From Flavobacterium hungaricum (GTDB lineage Bacteria; Bacteroidota; Bacteroidia; Flavobacteriales; Flavobacteriaceae), in contig NZ_PRDM01000003.1 in the NCBI RefSeq assembly GCF_015182285.1, positions 372,001-436,000 of the forward strand: a DNA stretch of 64,000 nt, written 5' to 3'. Below, piece by piece: positions 21,943 through 31,860 of this stretch; positions within the stretch are counted from its first letter, which is position 1; each line of letters opens with the position of its first letter. Under the pieces are notes generated by a model. It was not told the DNA's origin. It worked only from the letters and a program-made list of their open reading frames with translations, and did not search any database. The position numbers and the translations under genes were made by a program.

Positions 21943-24900
21943 ATGAAACAAGCACTTTTAAAGAGATGTAGTTTTCTTTTGTTTGCAATGATGAGTGTAT
22001 TGACCTACGCTCAAAATTCTAGCGGTACAGTAACTATAACGGGAGCTGTAACTGATAATGTATCTGGACTTCTGCCAGGAGTAAACGTTACAGAAAAATC
22101 TACTAAGAATACTGTTACAACAGATTTTAATGGTCAATTTCAAATTAAAGTAAAACCAAATGCAACTTTAGTTTTTTCTTTTATCGGAATGAAAAAACAA
22201 GAAATAGCTATTGGAACCAGTACAATTATAAATGTTAAATTGGCTGAAGATTCCAATGAGCTTCAAAACATTGTAGTAGTTGGATACGGAAGCCAGAAAA
22301 AGGAAAAGCTTACTGGAGCTATTGCTACAATTAGTGCATCCGATATTCAAGATCTTCCGGTTTCAAATTTATCAGAAGCTTTAAGAGGTCAGGTTCCTGG
22401 TCTTACAGTTATTGATGGAGGCGGTCGTCCTGGAGACGCAGGTGCGATTGAAATTCGTCAAACATATGGTTTCTCAAAAGATGGTAGTTCTAAAACTCCC
22501 TTAATTGTAATTGATGACATGATTCAGGTTGACCCTGTTAATGGTAGACCTTCATTGGACGCATTTAATAGATTAGATCCTTCTGAGATTGAGAGTATGA
22601 CTGTTTTAAAAGATGCATCTGCGGCAATCTACGGTTCACGTGCATCTCAGGGAGCAATTGTAATTAAGACTAAAAGAGGAAAAAGCGGTGTTCCTACTTT
22701 TTCATACTTTAGTCAGTTTGCTGTAAATGACGCTGTCAGCCATAGTAAGACAATGAGCGCTTATGAATATGGAGTATTTTCTAATAGATATTTTAGAGGA
22801 AACAATAATATAGGAACCAATGGATCAAATCTTTTTTCGGATCGTGAATTAGAAGAAATGAAAGGTTTGGATTATGATTGGTTACAAGAAGCTTGGAAAC
22901 CTGCAATTCAGCAGAAACATACTCTGAACGTAAGTGGTGGTACTGAGAAAGCTACTTATTTCGCAGGTATCAACTACTTTACACAAGGAGCTAACTTAGG
23001 AAGACAAGATTATAATAAATGGAATTTCCGTACCGGTATTACAGCAAAAATTTCTACTTCATTAGACTTCTCTGCTTCTGTTTCTGGTAATTCTGGTGAT
23101 ATTGAAAAATCATTTACTAAAGCATCGTCTGGTATTAATGACAGCAGTTATGGTTCTGCAGCTGGTGGTGAGCAAGCAGATTATGGACTTCTGCTGCACA
23201 TGCCAAAGTATATTCCTTGGCAGACAGTTGTAAATGGACAAGACTATTATATGTCTCCATTTGCTCGTACAACTAGTACATTAGGATCTGCAAATGCTAA
23301 TAATACAATTGCAGGATGGAATTATTTTGCAGCTATCAACAATGGTTCTAAGCAAGTATCTAGTGACTTTACCTATAACGTAAATATGTCTTTAAACTGG
23401 AAAGTTCCTTTTGTTAAAGGATTGTCTCTTAAAGGAACATATTCTAGAAATCAAAGTTCAAGCAGTTCAGAGCAAATTCAGCTTCCTTATGATTTAGCGA
23501 GAATAATGGGTTACGAAAAATTGGATAACCACTTAGCAAGCGCTGCGCTGCCAACAACAGTAAATGATGGAGTTCATAATTATTATTCTCTTGAAACGAA
23601 TGTTCGTAGTTCTAGAGTTTATTACAATACTTCTCTTTCAAAAGCTATTCAGGCTAACTTCTTTGCAGACTATAACAGAACATTTGACAACCATGAGATT
23701 GGAGCAATGTTCTCTGTAGAACGTTCTGAAACAGAATTTAATACAACTAGATTGGCTTACGAAAATACTGGAAAAGATTATGGAGGGTCTTATCAGACAG
23801 CTGGTACCTTAAGTACAAATTCACAAGCTCTAAAAGGAGAACAAGGAACTTTATCTTATTTAGGACGTGTTAATTACAGTTATAAGTCTCGATACATGCT
23901 GCAATTCCTTTTTAGAAGTGATGCTTCTACTAAATTTGCACCAGAAAATTACTGGGGATTCTTCCCATCACTTCAAGTTGGATGGATCGTTTCTAAAGAA
24001 AAATGGTTTAATGTACCAGCAGTAGATTTCTTTAAAGTTCGTTACTCTATTGGTAAAACAGGAAATGACAACATCAATGCTTGGAGATGGATGAAGCTTT
24101 ATGATGTAGTGGCAGATAAAGGGTTTCAGTTTGGCAGCAATGGAGGAGTTCTTGGAGGTTCTGTAACACCAAGAGTAGAACCTAACAGAAATGTTGGATG
24201 GGATACAACTATTAAAAACAACTTAGGTCTTGATTTTGCGTTCTTAAAAAACAGATTATCGCTTACTACTGAATTTTACTATGATCAATCAAAAGATATG
24301 CTTACAGGAATGGCCGGTACGGTTGGTGTGCCGATCTCTGTGGGAGGTGGTTATGCAGAAGAAAACTATGCAGCTGTTGATTCTTGGGGAACTGAGGTAA
24401 GCGTAAACTGGAAAGATAATGTTAATAAAAACTTCAGTTATAACGTAGGTATTAACTTCGGACTATCTGATAACAAAGTTAAAAAATACCCAGAGCCTGC
24501 TATATTGCATCCATCAAATAATTTAGTACAAGAAGGACAATCTATGTTTTTCCCTCAATGGGGATTCAGAACTTGGAAAGAAACTTCAACTGGAGATGGT
24601 ATTTTACGTACAGATCAGGATGTGGCAAACTATTGGTCTTACTTAACAGAGCGTGCTACTGCAGCTGGTGTTCAGCCTAATTATATGGGAATTTCTAATG
24701 TTGCAGATATGAGAAAAGGAATGCTGGCTTATCAAGACGTTGGAGGGCAATTTAATAGTACTGATGGAACTCAGGCAGGACCGAACGGACAAATTCAAAA
24801 AAATGAGGATTATATTAAATTAGTTAATAATACCAGAACATACGGTTTTACTACTAACTTAGGAGCAAGATACAAGTCATTTTTCATTAAAACACAAATT

Positions 24901-25314
24901 GGAACATCTTGGGGCGGTTACCGTGCTATCGATGTAGTAAAACAAGGAACAGGATCAACACACAATATGTGGGCTCGTGAGACTTTTTGGAATGACATGT
25001 ATGCAGACGATAATGTAAATGGTAGATATCCTAACTTAAATAGTACAGGTCAAGATTATCTTACCGCACCATCAGATTTCTGGATGCTGGATACTTTCCG
25101 TTGTACCGTTAGAAACTTGACACTTGGTTTTGATATGCCTAAAGAGCTTTTAGATAAAATTAAAATTGCAAAATGGTCAATTGGAGTTACTGGAAACAAC
25201 CTTTGGGATTTATACAATCCTTATCCTGATCATTATCGTAATATGTACGATAGTTCTTCTGAGAATTATCCAACACTTAGAACATGGGCTGTTACTTTTA
25301 ACATTACATTCTAA
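21943..25314 (+). CDS. SusC/RagA-family TonB-dependent outer-membrane transporter
   Basis: 1123 residues, signal peptide ending near LTYAQ. A carboxypeptidase-regulatory-like N-terminal domain (about 28-105: VTITGAVTDNVSGLLPGVNV, DFNGQFQIKV) is followed by the SusC plug opening (IVVVGYGSQKKEKLTGAI, ALRGQVPGLTV, VLKDASAAIYGSRASQG). A long beta-barrel ends in the aromatic strand WAVTFNITF, as expected for outer-membrane barrels. It imports pectic oligosaccharides using TonB energy, with the SusD partner 11 bp downstream. The TonB system itself is not in the window. No N-terminal anti-sigma-interacting extension (STN) is seen, so sigma-factor signalling through it is unlikely. Confidence 0.96.
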   Translation: MKQALLKRCSFLLFAMMSVLTYAQNSSGTVTITGAVTDNVSGLLPGVNVTEKSTKNTVTTDFNGQFQIKVKPNATLVFSFIGMKKQEIAIGTSTIINVKLAEDSNELQNIVVVGYGSQKKEKLTGAIATISASDIQDLPVSNLSEALRGQVPGLTVIDGGGRPGDAGAIEIRQTYGFSKDGSSKTPLIVIDDMIQVDPVNGRPSLDAFNRLDPSEIESMTVLKDASAAIYGSRASQGAIVIKTKRGKSGVPTFSYFSQFAVNDAVSHSKTMSAYEYGVFSNRYFRGNNNIGTNGSNLFSDRELEEMKGLDYDWLQEAWKPAIQQKHTLNVSGGTEKATYFAGINYFTQGANLGRQDYNKWNFRTGITAKISTSLDFSASVSGNSGDIEKSFTKASSGINDSSYGSAAGGEQADYGLLLHMPKYIPWQTVVNGQDYYMSPFARTTSTLGSANANNTIAGWNYFAAINNGSKQVSSDFTYNVNMSLNWKVPFVKGLSLKGTYSRNQSSSSSEQIQLPYDLARIMGYEKLDNHLASAALPTTVNDGVHNYYSLETNVRSSRVYYNTSLSKAIQANFFADYNRTFDNHEIGAMFSVERSETEFNTTRLAYENTGKDYGGSYQTAGTLSTNSQALKGEQGTLSYLGRVNYSYKSRYMLQFLFRSDASTKFAPENYWGFFPSLQVGWIVSKEKWFNVPAVDFFKVRYSIGKTGNDNINAWRWMKLYDVVADKGFQFGSNGGVLGGSVTPRVEPNRNVGWDTTIKNNLGLDFAFLKNRLSLTTEFYYDQSKDMLTGMAGTVGVPISVGGGYAEENYAAVDSWGTEVSVNWKDNVNKNFSYNVGINFGLSDNKVKKYPEPAILHPSNNLVQEGQSMFFPQWGFRTWKETSTGDGILRTDQDVANYWSYLTERATAAGVQPNYMGISNVADMRKGMLAYQDVGGQFNSTDGTQAGPNGQIQKNEDYIKLVNNTRTYGFTTNLGARYKSFFIKTQIGTSWGGYRAIDVVKQGTGSTHNMWARETFWNDMYADDNVNGRYPNLNSTGQDYLTAPSDFWMLDTFRCTVRNLTLGFDMPKELLDKIKIAKWSIGVTGNNLWDLYNPYPDHYRNMYDSSSENYPTLRTWAVTFNITF

Positions 25315-25325
25315 TTCAATTAAAG

Positions 25326-27290
25326 ATGAAAAGACAAATAAATAAATATATAGCTTTAGCACTTTTCGCAGTGCTAAGTACTTCCTGCAGTGATAACTTT
25401 TTGGAAGAAAAGAAAAATTTTGGAAGTGTTGACGATTCATTTTATGAAAGTCAAGAACGTGCTACATGGTATGTTAACAACGTATATTTTGATTATTATT
25501 CTGCTTTTAAATCTCCTGGACAAAGTTTAGTAGGTTCATTTACAGATGTATATTCAAAAATGACAGAAGAGATAGGAGGAATTCAGCCGCTTATCAATCC
25601 AAACATTACGTATGTTAATGCGGCAGATGCATCTGGGTATTTTGGTACTAAATTAGAAGATAAAATTAACAACCATCCATACAATAGAATTAGAGATTGT
25701 AATTCTTTTATTGCAGAAGTTGATGTAAAAGGAGCTAATTTGCCTAAGTCATTCCGTGATCAGGCAAAAGGACAGTTGTACTACCTTCGTGCTGTTCAGT
25801 ATTTTGATTTATTGCGCGTTTATGGAGGAGTGCCAATTGTAACTGAAGTTCAAACACCAAGTGCAGTAGATCCAACGATTAAAGTTCCGAGAGGAACTGT
25901 TACTGAGGTTGTAGAACAGATTGTTAAAGATTTAGATATGGCGGCAAGTTTATTGCCAAGCAACTGGCCAGGAGAATATGGACGTGTAACCAAAGGTGCA
26001 GCTTTAGCTGTAAAATCTAGAGTATTACTAACTTATGCTAGTCCATTGTTTAACAAAAACTGGGATAGCTCTAATGAGCGTTGGAATGCAGCGCTTCAGG
26101 CTGGTTTAGCAGCAGAGACAGAATTATCATCAGCAGGATACGGACTATATGGAAATTCGGCTAAAGACTGGCAGAATATGTTTGCACTTGCAAATAATGC
26201 ATTTTGTTCTGAGGCAATTACTACGCAGCTTTTATCAGCTAATAATACCAACCTTGGAGTAAATAATTCTTGGGAAAGAGGGATTCGCTTGTTCAGCCAA
26301 GGTGGTGTAAGCGGAATGGAAGCTCCAAAAGAAATGATCGATTTATTTCCTTTAGATGATGGTAGAAGACCAACTGCAGCTAATGGCTACGATTCGTTTC
26401 TATTCTTTCTTAAACGTGACCCTAGATTCTACAGAACATTTGCTTTTTCAGGTGTAAGATGGGATTATAAAGAAAATGCAAAACCTGTTGTTTGGGCATA
26501 CAGATGGTTAGATAATGCTAACAAACCGTATTACAGTGATTCTAATAATGAAACTAGCCCTGCACTGGTTAGAAAAATGACTGATGTTACTGCAACAAAT
26601 GCAAGTAGTTTTCAATATTCAGCAAATGATATTTTAGAATACCGTTATGCAGAATTGTTACTAAACATTGCAGAGTGTTACGCTGCATTAGGACAAACAA
26701 GTAACTCTGTTGCTTATTTGGGAAGAATAAGAAACCGTGTTGGAATACCATCAGGTAATAATTACGGAATTGGAACGCCGGCAGATAAATATGCAGCTAT
26801 TGAAGCAGTTTTATATGAGCGCAGAGTTGAGTTAGCTTATGAAGGAAAACGTTTTTGGGATATTCAGAGATGGATGCTTTATGATAATGCCACTCTTCCT
26901 GGTACTACAGGCGGGACTGTAAGTAAATTAGGTTTACAACCTATTAACGGAACTCAGCGAACTGGTAACTATCTGCAGTATAAAAATACAGCAACATCTG
27001 CAGACCCTTTAGCTAATAGTCGTGCTAGTATTTCTGCAGATCCAGATTCGGCTAATTTCCAAACCCAATTGAATACATTGGCAGCTTTTTATACAGCTAA
27101 CTTTGTACTTGTGGCGCCGCCAACACCAATGGATCAGGTAAATAACGTTGCAGTTAAAATTAAATTCAATCCAAATTATTATATCCAAGGATTACAAAAT
27201 ACAGTATTAGCACAAAATCCATGGTTAAAACAAACTATTGGTTGGAAAGATGCTTCTGGAGGAGATGGAGATTACAATTATCAACAATAA
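25326..27290 (+). CDS. SusD/RagB-family surface glycan-binding lipoprotein
   Basis: 654 residues. A lipoprotein signal ends in LSTSC (Cys21), followed by an acidic stretch SDNFLEEKK typical of surface-exported Bacteroidota lipoproteins. SusD hallmarks are AKGQLYYLRAVQYFDLLRVYGGVPIV, the TPR-like helices and, near the end, LYERRVELAYEGKRFWDIQRW. It forms the lid of the SusC transporter and binds the oligosaccharide. Its start is 11 bp after the susC stop codon, so they are one operon. A stem-loop follows the gene. Confidence 0.96.
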   Translation: MKRQINKYIALALFAVLSTSCSDNFLEEKKNFGSVDDSFYESQERATWYVNNVYFDYYSAFKSPGQSLVGSFTDVYSKMTEEIGGIQPLINPNITYVNAADASGYFGTKLEDKINNHPYNRIRDCNSFIAEVDVKGANLPKSFRDQAKGQLYYLRAVQYFDLLRVYGGVPIVTEVQTPSAVDPTIKVPRGTVTEVVEQIVKDLDMAASLLPSNWPGEYGRVTKGAALAVKSRVLLTYASPLFNKNWDSSNERWNAALQAGLAAETELSSAGYGLYGNSAKDWQNMFALANNAFCSEAITTQLLSANNTNLGVNNSWERGIRLFSQGGVSGMEAPKEMIDLFPLDDGRRPTAANGYDSFLFFLKRDPRFYRTFAFSGVRWDYKENAKPVVWAYRWLDNANKPYYSDSNNETSPALVRKMTDVTATNASSFQYSANDILEYRYAELLLNIAECYAALGQTSNSVAYLGRIRNRVGIPSGNNYGIGTPADKYAAIEAVLYERRVELAYEGKRFWDIQRWMLYDNATLPGTTGGTVSKLGLQPINGTQRTGNYLQYKNTATSADPLANSRASISADPDSANFQTQLNTLAAFYTANFVLVAPPTPMDQVNNVAVKIKFNPNYYIQGLQNTVLAQNPWLKQTIGWKDASGGDGDYNYQQ

Positions 27291-27347
27291 ATTTTAGTGA
27301 ACTTTTATTAAATTCACTAAAGAACATTATAAATTACATAAAGCTTT

Positions 27348-27377
27348 TCACCTGTATTCGTCAAAAGATACAGGTGA
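27348..27377 (+). terminator. Stem-loop after susD (weak terminator or processing site)
   Basis: Perfect 10-bp stem TCACCTGTAT / ATACAGGTGA with a 10-nt loop, followed by only a short T-rich tail (TTTGTTT). It could partly stop transcription or protect the susCD message so that the lyase genes downstream are expressed less. Confidence 0.5.
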
Positions 27378-27413
27378 TTTGTTTAAAAAGAATTACCACA
27401 ATTAAAAATTAAC

Positions 27414-29126
27414 ATGAAAAACTCCGCATTATTTATCGCATCATCGCTGCTTTTTTTAGGAAGTGCAAAATGTTTTGCTCAATATCCTAAAATAAGCCCG
27501 GAAGTTCAAGCACAAGAAAAAGCAATTAAAGAAGAAGCAGCAAGACTTTCTGACGAAGCTTGGGCAAAAGCTTTAGTTGTTATTGAAGAAGAAGCAAAAC
27601 ATGGAAAACCTTATATTCCGTGGGCATCAAGACCAAATGATTTACCACAAGCAGAAATTCCTGCTTTTCCTGGAGCAGAAGGAGGAGGAATGTTTACTTA
27701 TGGAGGTCGTGGAGGAAAAGTTTACACCGTTACAAGTCTTGAAGACCGCGGCGCTGGAACTTTACGCGAAGCTTGTGAACAAGGAGGAGCGAGAATTATC
27801 GTGTTTAATGTTGCCGGAATTATCAGACTTAAGAGTCCGTTAATTATTCGTGCGCCTTACATTACAATTGCTGGGCAGACAGCTCCTGGAGACGGAATCT
27901 GTATCGCAGGAGAATCAACTTGGATTGATACACACGACGTAATTATCAGACACATACGTTTTCGTCGCGGCGAAACTTTCGTAGGCCGTCGTGACGATGC
28001 TATTGGAGGAAATCCTGTTGGAAACATTATGATCGACCACGTATCAGCAACTTGGGGATTAGACGAAAACATGTCTATCTACAGACACATGTACAGCCCG
28101 GGTGCAGGTTACCCAGACGAAAAGAAACCAACTGTAAATATCACAATCCAAAACAGTTTATTTGGAGAAGCATTAGATACTTACAACCACGCTTTCGGAA
28201 GTACTTTAGGAGGAGAAAACTGCTCTTTTATGAGAAATATGTGGGCAAATAATGCTGGTAGAAACCCTTCAATTGGCTGGAACGGAATTTTCAATTTCGT
28301 GAACAATGTAGTTTTCAACTGGTACAACAGATCTACAGATGGTGGAGATTACACCGCAAACTACAACATCATCAACAACTTTTACAAACCAGGTCCAGTT
28401 ACAGATTTGACTCAGCCAATCAGCTACAGAATCTTGAAACCAGAATCAGGAAGAAGTAAATTGCCTTATATGGTTTTCGGTCGTGCTTATGTAAACGGAA
28501 ACGTGGTAAATAACAACGAAAAAGTTACTAAAGACAACTGGGACGGTGGTATTCAAATTGAAAATAAAAAAGGCGAGTTAATGACGTATGACGAAGCCAA
28601 AGATTATTTTGCAAAAATGAAAAGTGACAGACCATTTCCAATGCCTTGGTTTGGTAAAATAATGACTGCAGAGGAATCGTATGAATATGTGTTGAAAAAT
28701 GTTGGAGCAACGCTGCCAATAAGAGATAAAGTAGACGAAAGAATCGTAAGAACTGTAAAAACAGGTGTTCCAGAATATGCAAAAGGATTAGAAAAAAAAG
28801 AATTCTATCAATTTGAGCACAGACGTTTACCGATGGATTCTTATAAAAAAGGAATCATTACAGATATTTCTCAAGTTGGAGGATATCCAGAATACAAAGG
28901 AAAACCTTATGTAGATACAGACAAAGATGGTATGCCGGATGCTTGGGAGAAAAAATACGGTTTAAATCCGAATGATCCATCAGACGCACAAGGAGATCTA
29001 AACGGAGACGGGTACACCAATATTGAAGATTACATCAACGGTGTAAACCCTGCAATAAAAGTAAACTGGAAAGATTTAGCTAATAACAAAGAAACATTAG
29101 TTAGACCTTTACTAGATTTAAAATAA
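27414..29126 (+). CDS. Pectate lyase (PL1-type), exported, first of a paralogous pair
   Basis: 570 residues, signal peptide ending CFAQ. A charged alpha-helical N-terminal stretch (about 25-65) precedes the beta-helix, which begins at AFPGAEGGG. Lyase words include GGRGGKVYTVTSLED, ITIAGQTAPGDGICI, VIIRHIRFRRGE, DHVSATWGLDEN and NNVVFNWYNR. The C-terminus has a calcium-type segment DTDKDGMPDAWEKKYGLNPND followed by DLNGDGYTN. It is closely similar throughout to the lyase at 29943. It cuts de-esterified homogalacturonan. Position right after susCD suggests a surface or periplasmic role close to import. Confidence 0.9.
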   Translation: MKNSALFIASSLLFLGSAKCFAQYPKISPEVQAQEKAIKEEAARLSDEAWAKALVVIEEEAKHGKPYIPWASRPNDLPQAEIPAFPGAEGGGMFTYGGRGGKVYTVTSLEDRGAGTLREACEQGGARIIVFNVAGIIRLKSPLIIRAPYITIAGQTAPGDGICIAGESTWIDTHDVIIRHIRFRRGETFVGRRDDAIGGNPVGNIMIDHVSATWGLDENMSIYRHMYSPGAGYPDEKKPTVNITIQNSLFGEALDTYNHAFGSTLGGENCSFMRNMWANNAGRNPSIGWNGIFNFVNNVVFNWYNRSTDGGDYTANYNIINNFYKPGPVTDLTQPISYRILKPESGRSKLPYMVFGRAYVNGNVVNNNEKVTKDNWDGGIQIENKKGELMTYDEAKDYFAKMKSDRPFPMPWFGKIMTAEESYEYVLKNVGATLPIRDKVDERIVRTVKTGVPEYAKGLEKKEFYQFEHRRLPMDSYKKGIITDISQVGGYPEYKGKPYVDTDKDGMPDAWEKKYGLNPNDPSDAQGDLNGDGYTNIEDYINGVNPAIKVNWKDLANNKETLVRPLLDLK

Positions 29127-29139
29127 GGAATAATTTTTG

Positions 29140-29175
29140 AAAACATTCTTGTTTAGTAATGAGCAAGAATGTTTT
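29140..29175 (+). terminator. Hairpin terminator between the first lyase and the DUF3826-like gene
   Basis: 12-bp stem AAAACATTCTTG / CAAGAATGTTTT with a 12-nt loop; the descending arm runs directly into a short T-run. It lies 13 bp after the lyase stop codon. Confidence 0.65.
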
Positions 29176-29198
29176 TAAATAACTAATAAATTAAAATC

Positions 29199-29888
29199 AT
29201 GGTACTAAATAAAATAAATGCTGGTTTATTATCGCTGCTTTTTGCCTTTTCAACTTTAAATGCACAACAGCATTTAGATCCTGAATATGTAAAGGTTACT
29301 AACGAAAGAGCTGCAAAAATCGTTACCAAATTAGATTTAAAAAACGAAACAAAAGAAAAAGCAGTTTCAAATATTATTGCACAGCAGTTTAGAGATTTAA
29401 CTGAAATTCAGGATGGGAGAGATGCCGAAATCAAAAAAGTAAAAGAAGATACTGCTTTAGCCAAAGAAAAACAAAACGAGAAAATTGATAAACTGAAATC
29501 AAAAGCAGATGAATCAATTGCAAAACTGCACAAATCTTACCTTAAAAAATTAGGCAAAGAATTATCAGAAGACAAAATTACTGAAGTTAAAGACGGAATG
29601 ACTTACGGCGTGCTTCCTATAACAGTTGCAGGTTATAACGATATGCTTCCAAATTTAACAGCAGAACAAAAAGACTATATCTACAAAGCTTTAGTAGAAG
29701 CCAGAGAACATGCCATGGATGGCGGTTCTTCTAAAGAAAAACACGGCTGGTTTGGTAAATACAAAGGAAGAATCAACAACTATTTATCAAAACAAGGTTA
29801 CGATCTAAACAAAGAGAGTAAAGATTGGCACGAACGCGTTGAGCAAAGAGAAAAGAATAAAGTAAAAGATTCTACTGCAAAAGAATAA
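29199..29888 (+). CDS. DUF3826-like exported small protein
   Basis: 229 residues with signal peptide ending STLNAQ. The mature protein is lysine/glutamate-rich and mostly helical: a predicted coiled coil spans about residues 85-125 (EIKKVKEDTALAKEKQNEK, DKLKSKADESIAKLHK). A conserved-looking block TYGVLPITVAGYNDMLPNLT and a C-terminal WFGKYKGRINNYLSKQGYDL follow. I recall this as DUF3826, a family seen next to pectinases in Bacteroidota, but no function is established that I can state. It sits between two paralogous pectate lyases, which suggests that it binds, folds or modulates them or their product. No catalytic motif is evident. Confidence 0.7.
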   Translation: MVLNKINAGLLSLLFAFSTLNAQQHLDPEYVKVTNERAAKIVTKLDLKNETKEKAVSNIIAQQFRDLTEIQDGRDAEIKKVKEDTALAKEKQNEKIDKLKSKADESIAKLHKSYLKKLGKELSEDKITEVKDGMTYGVLPITVAGYNDMLPNLTAEQKDYIYKALVEAREHAMDGGSSKEKHGWFGKYKGRINNYLSKQGYDLNKESKDWHERVEQREKNKVKDSTAKE

Positions 29889-29942
29889 TTTTTTCCATCA
29901 AATTTTCTGTTACAACTATTAACTACAACCACACACAATTCA

Positions 29943-31649
29943 ATGCATACTATTTTCCCTAACCGTACTTTAAAAAGAACATTTATGGCGTTGTCATTTT
30001 GTTCTCTTGTGTCATCTGCTTATGCGCAATATCCTGTAATTCCAAAACCAGTTCAGGAAAAAGCAGATGCTATTTTAGCCGATGAAGAAAAAAGGCTAAA
30101 CGAAATCTGGACAAGCAACTATCCTATTATTCAGGAGCAGGCAAAACAAGGAAAACCGTATTTACCTTGGGCATCTTATCCTAAAGATTTTGTGGTGGCA
30201 GATATTCCGGCTTTTCCGGGTGCGGAAGGCGGTGGAGCATACACACAAGGCGGACGTGGCGGAAAAATATTTGTAGTTACGAGTTTAGAAGACAGCGGAA
30301 AAGGAACTTTTCGTGAAGCCTGTGAGGCAGTTGGAGCAAGAACAATTGTTTTTAACGTTTCGGGAATTATTCAATTGAAAAAAAGAATCAGCATGAGAGC
30401 GCCTTACGTTACAATTGCCGGGCAGACTGCACCGGGTGACGGAATTTGCATTGCTGGAGAGACTTTAGAAATTGATACTCATGACGTTATTATCAGACAC
30501 ATGCGTTTTAGACGCGGTGCAACCGAAGTAACAAGAAGAGACGATGCATTAGGCGGAAATCCGATGGGAAATATTATCGTAGACCACTGCTCAGTAAGCT
30601 GGGGATTAGACGAGAATATTTCGCTATACAGACATCAATTCGCTGCTAATGCAAAATCAAAACTGGAGAAATTACCAGCTTGTAATATTACCATTCAAAA
30701 TACGATTTCTTCGGAAGGTTTAGATACTTATAATCATGCTTTTGGAAGTACAATCGGTGGATTAAACAGTACGTTTATGCGCAATTTATGGGCAGATAAC
30801 ATTTCAAGAAATGCTTCTATCGGAATGTACGGCGATTTTAATTTTGTGAATAACGTAGTATTCAATTGGTGGAATCGTACCCTTGACGGAGGTGATTATC
30901 GTTCGATGCTGAATATCATCAATAATTACTTCAAACCAGGTCCAATAACACCAGCAGATCAGCCAATTCGTTACAGAATTGTAAAACCGGAATCTGGTTA
31001 TATCGAACCAAAACAATACGGAAGAGCCTATGTATCAGGTAACTTTATCGTAGGTTCTCCAGAAGTTACAGCAGATAACTGGAATGGCGGTATACAATTA
31101 GAAGATCTTCCTGAAGCGCAAACAAAAGAGTTTTTAGCAGCAATCAAACAGCCAAAACCTTTCTCAATGCCAAAGTTTACTATCATGTCGGCAGAAGAGG
31201 CTTATGATTTTGTTTTGACGAATGTTGGAGCGACAATTCCGAAAAGAGATGCAGTTGATGAAAGAATCATTAAACAAGTCCGCACCGGAAAAATCGAAGT
31301 AAAAGACGGTTTAGAAAATGCAATTGGAAAGGAATACATTAAAAGAAGACTGCCTGCAGATTCTTATAAAAAAGGAATTATAACACATCCTGACCAAGTG
31401 GGAGGTTATCCAACATACAAAGGAAAAGCATACAAAGATTCTGATAACGACGGAATTCCGGATGCATGGGAGAAAAAATTTGGGTTAAACCCGAATGATG
31501 CTTCAGATGCGGTTAAAGATTCAAACGGAGACGGATATACCAACATCGAAAAATATTTCAACGGAATCGATCCAAACAATAAAATTGACTGGACAAAAAC
31601 CGAAAATAACACGGATACATTGGCGAAATTAAAAGGATTATTGCAATAA
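29943..31649 (+). CDS. Pectate lyase (PL1-type), exported, second of the pair
   Basis: 568 residues; signal peptide with core TFMALSFCSLVSSAYAQ. The same architecture as the lyase at 27414: helical N-terminus, FPGAEGGGAYTQGGRGGK, ITIAGQTAPGDGICIAGE-like helix turns, DHCSVSWGLDEN, NNVVFNWWNR and a C-terminal calcium-type segment DSDNDGIPDAWEKKFGL plus DSNGDGYTN. Differences from the first copy cluster in loops (KSKLEKLPACN against YPDEKKPTVN), which may change substrate length or methylation preference. It follows the DUF3826-like gene by 54 bp. Confidence 0.9.
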   Translation: MHTIFPNRTLKRTFMALSFCSLVSSAYAQYPVIPKPVQEKADAILADEEKRLNEIWTSNYPIIQEQAKQGKPYLPWASYPKDFVVADIPAFPGAEGGGAYTQGGRGGKIFVVTSLEDSGKGTFREACEAVGARTIVFNVSGIIQLKKRISMRAPYVTIAGQTAPGDGICIAGETLEIDTHDVIIRHMRFRRGATEVTRRDDALGGNPMGNIIVDHCSVSWGLDENISLYRHQFAANAKSKLEKLPACNITIQNTISSEGLDTYNHAFGSTIGGLNSTFMRNLWADNISRNASIGMYGDFNFVNNVVFNWWNRTLDGGDYRSMLNIINNYFKPGPITPADQPIRYRIVKPESGYIEPKQYGRAYVSGNFIVGSPEVTADNWNGGIQLEDLPEAQTKEFLAAIKQPKPFSMPKFTIMSAEEAYDFVLTNVGATIPKRDAVDERIIKQVRTGKIEVKDGLENAIGKEYIKRRLPADSYKKGIITHPDQVGGYPTYKGKAYKDSDNDGIPDAWEKKFGLNPNDASDAVKDSNGDGYTNIEKYFNGIDPNNKIDWTKTENNTDTLAKLKGLLQ

Positions 31650-31700
31650 AGTCTTAAATTTAGTCACAAGAATATTCTTAAGAAATAGATAACCATCCAG

Positions 31701-31813
31701 TTTGTCATTTCGACGAAGGAGAAATCTCCGCAAGTAACTAACACAAAGTTTATCAAGCAAGTGGAGCAACTAACGAAGATTTCTCTCCCGAAGCCTCGGA
31801 ATCGAAATGACAA
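31701..31813. repeat. REP-like palindromic element, family A, copy 4
   Basis: Begins TTTGTCATTTCGACGAAGGAG and ends CCCGAAGCCTCGGAATCGAAATGACAA. Same orientation as copy 2. It fills the gap between the second lyase and the large fusion gene, ending 47 bp before the TTG start. Confidence 0.85.
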
Positions 31814-31860
31814 GATTGTGGAAATTAGGAATGTAAATAATAAACCTAAAAATTATTAAG

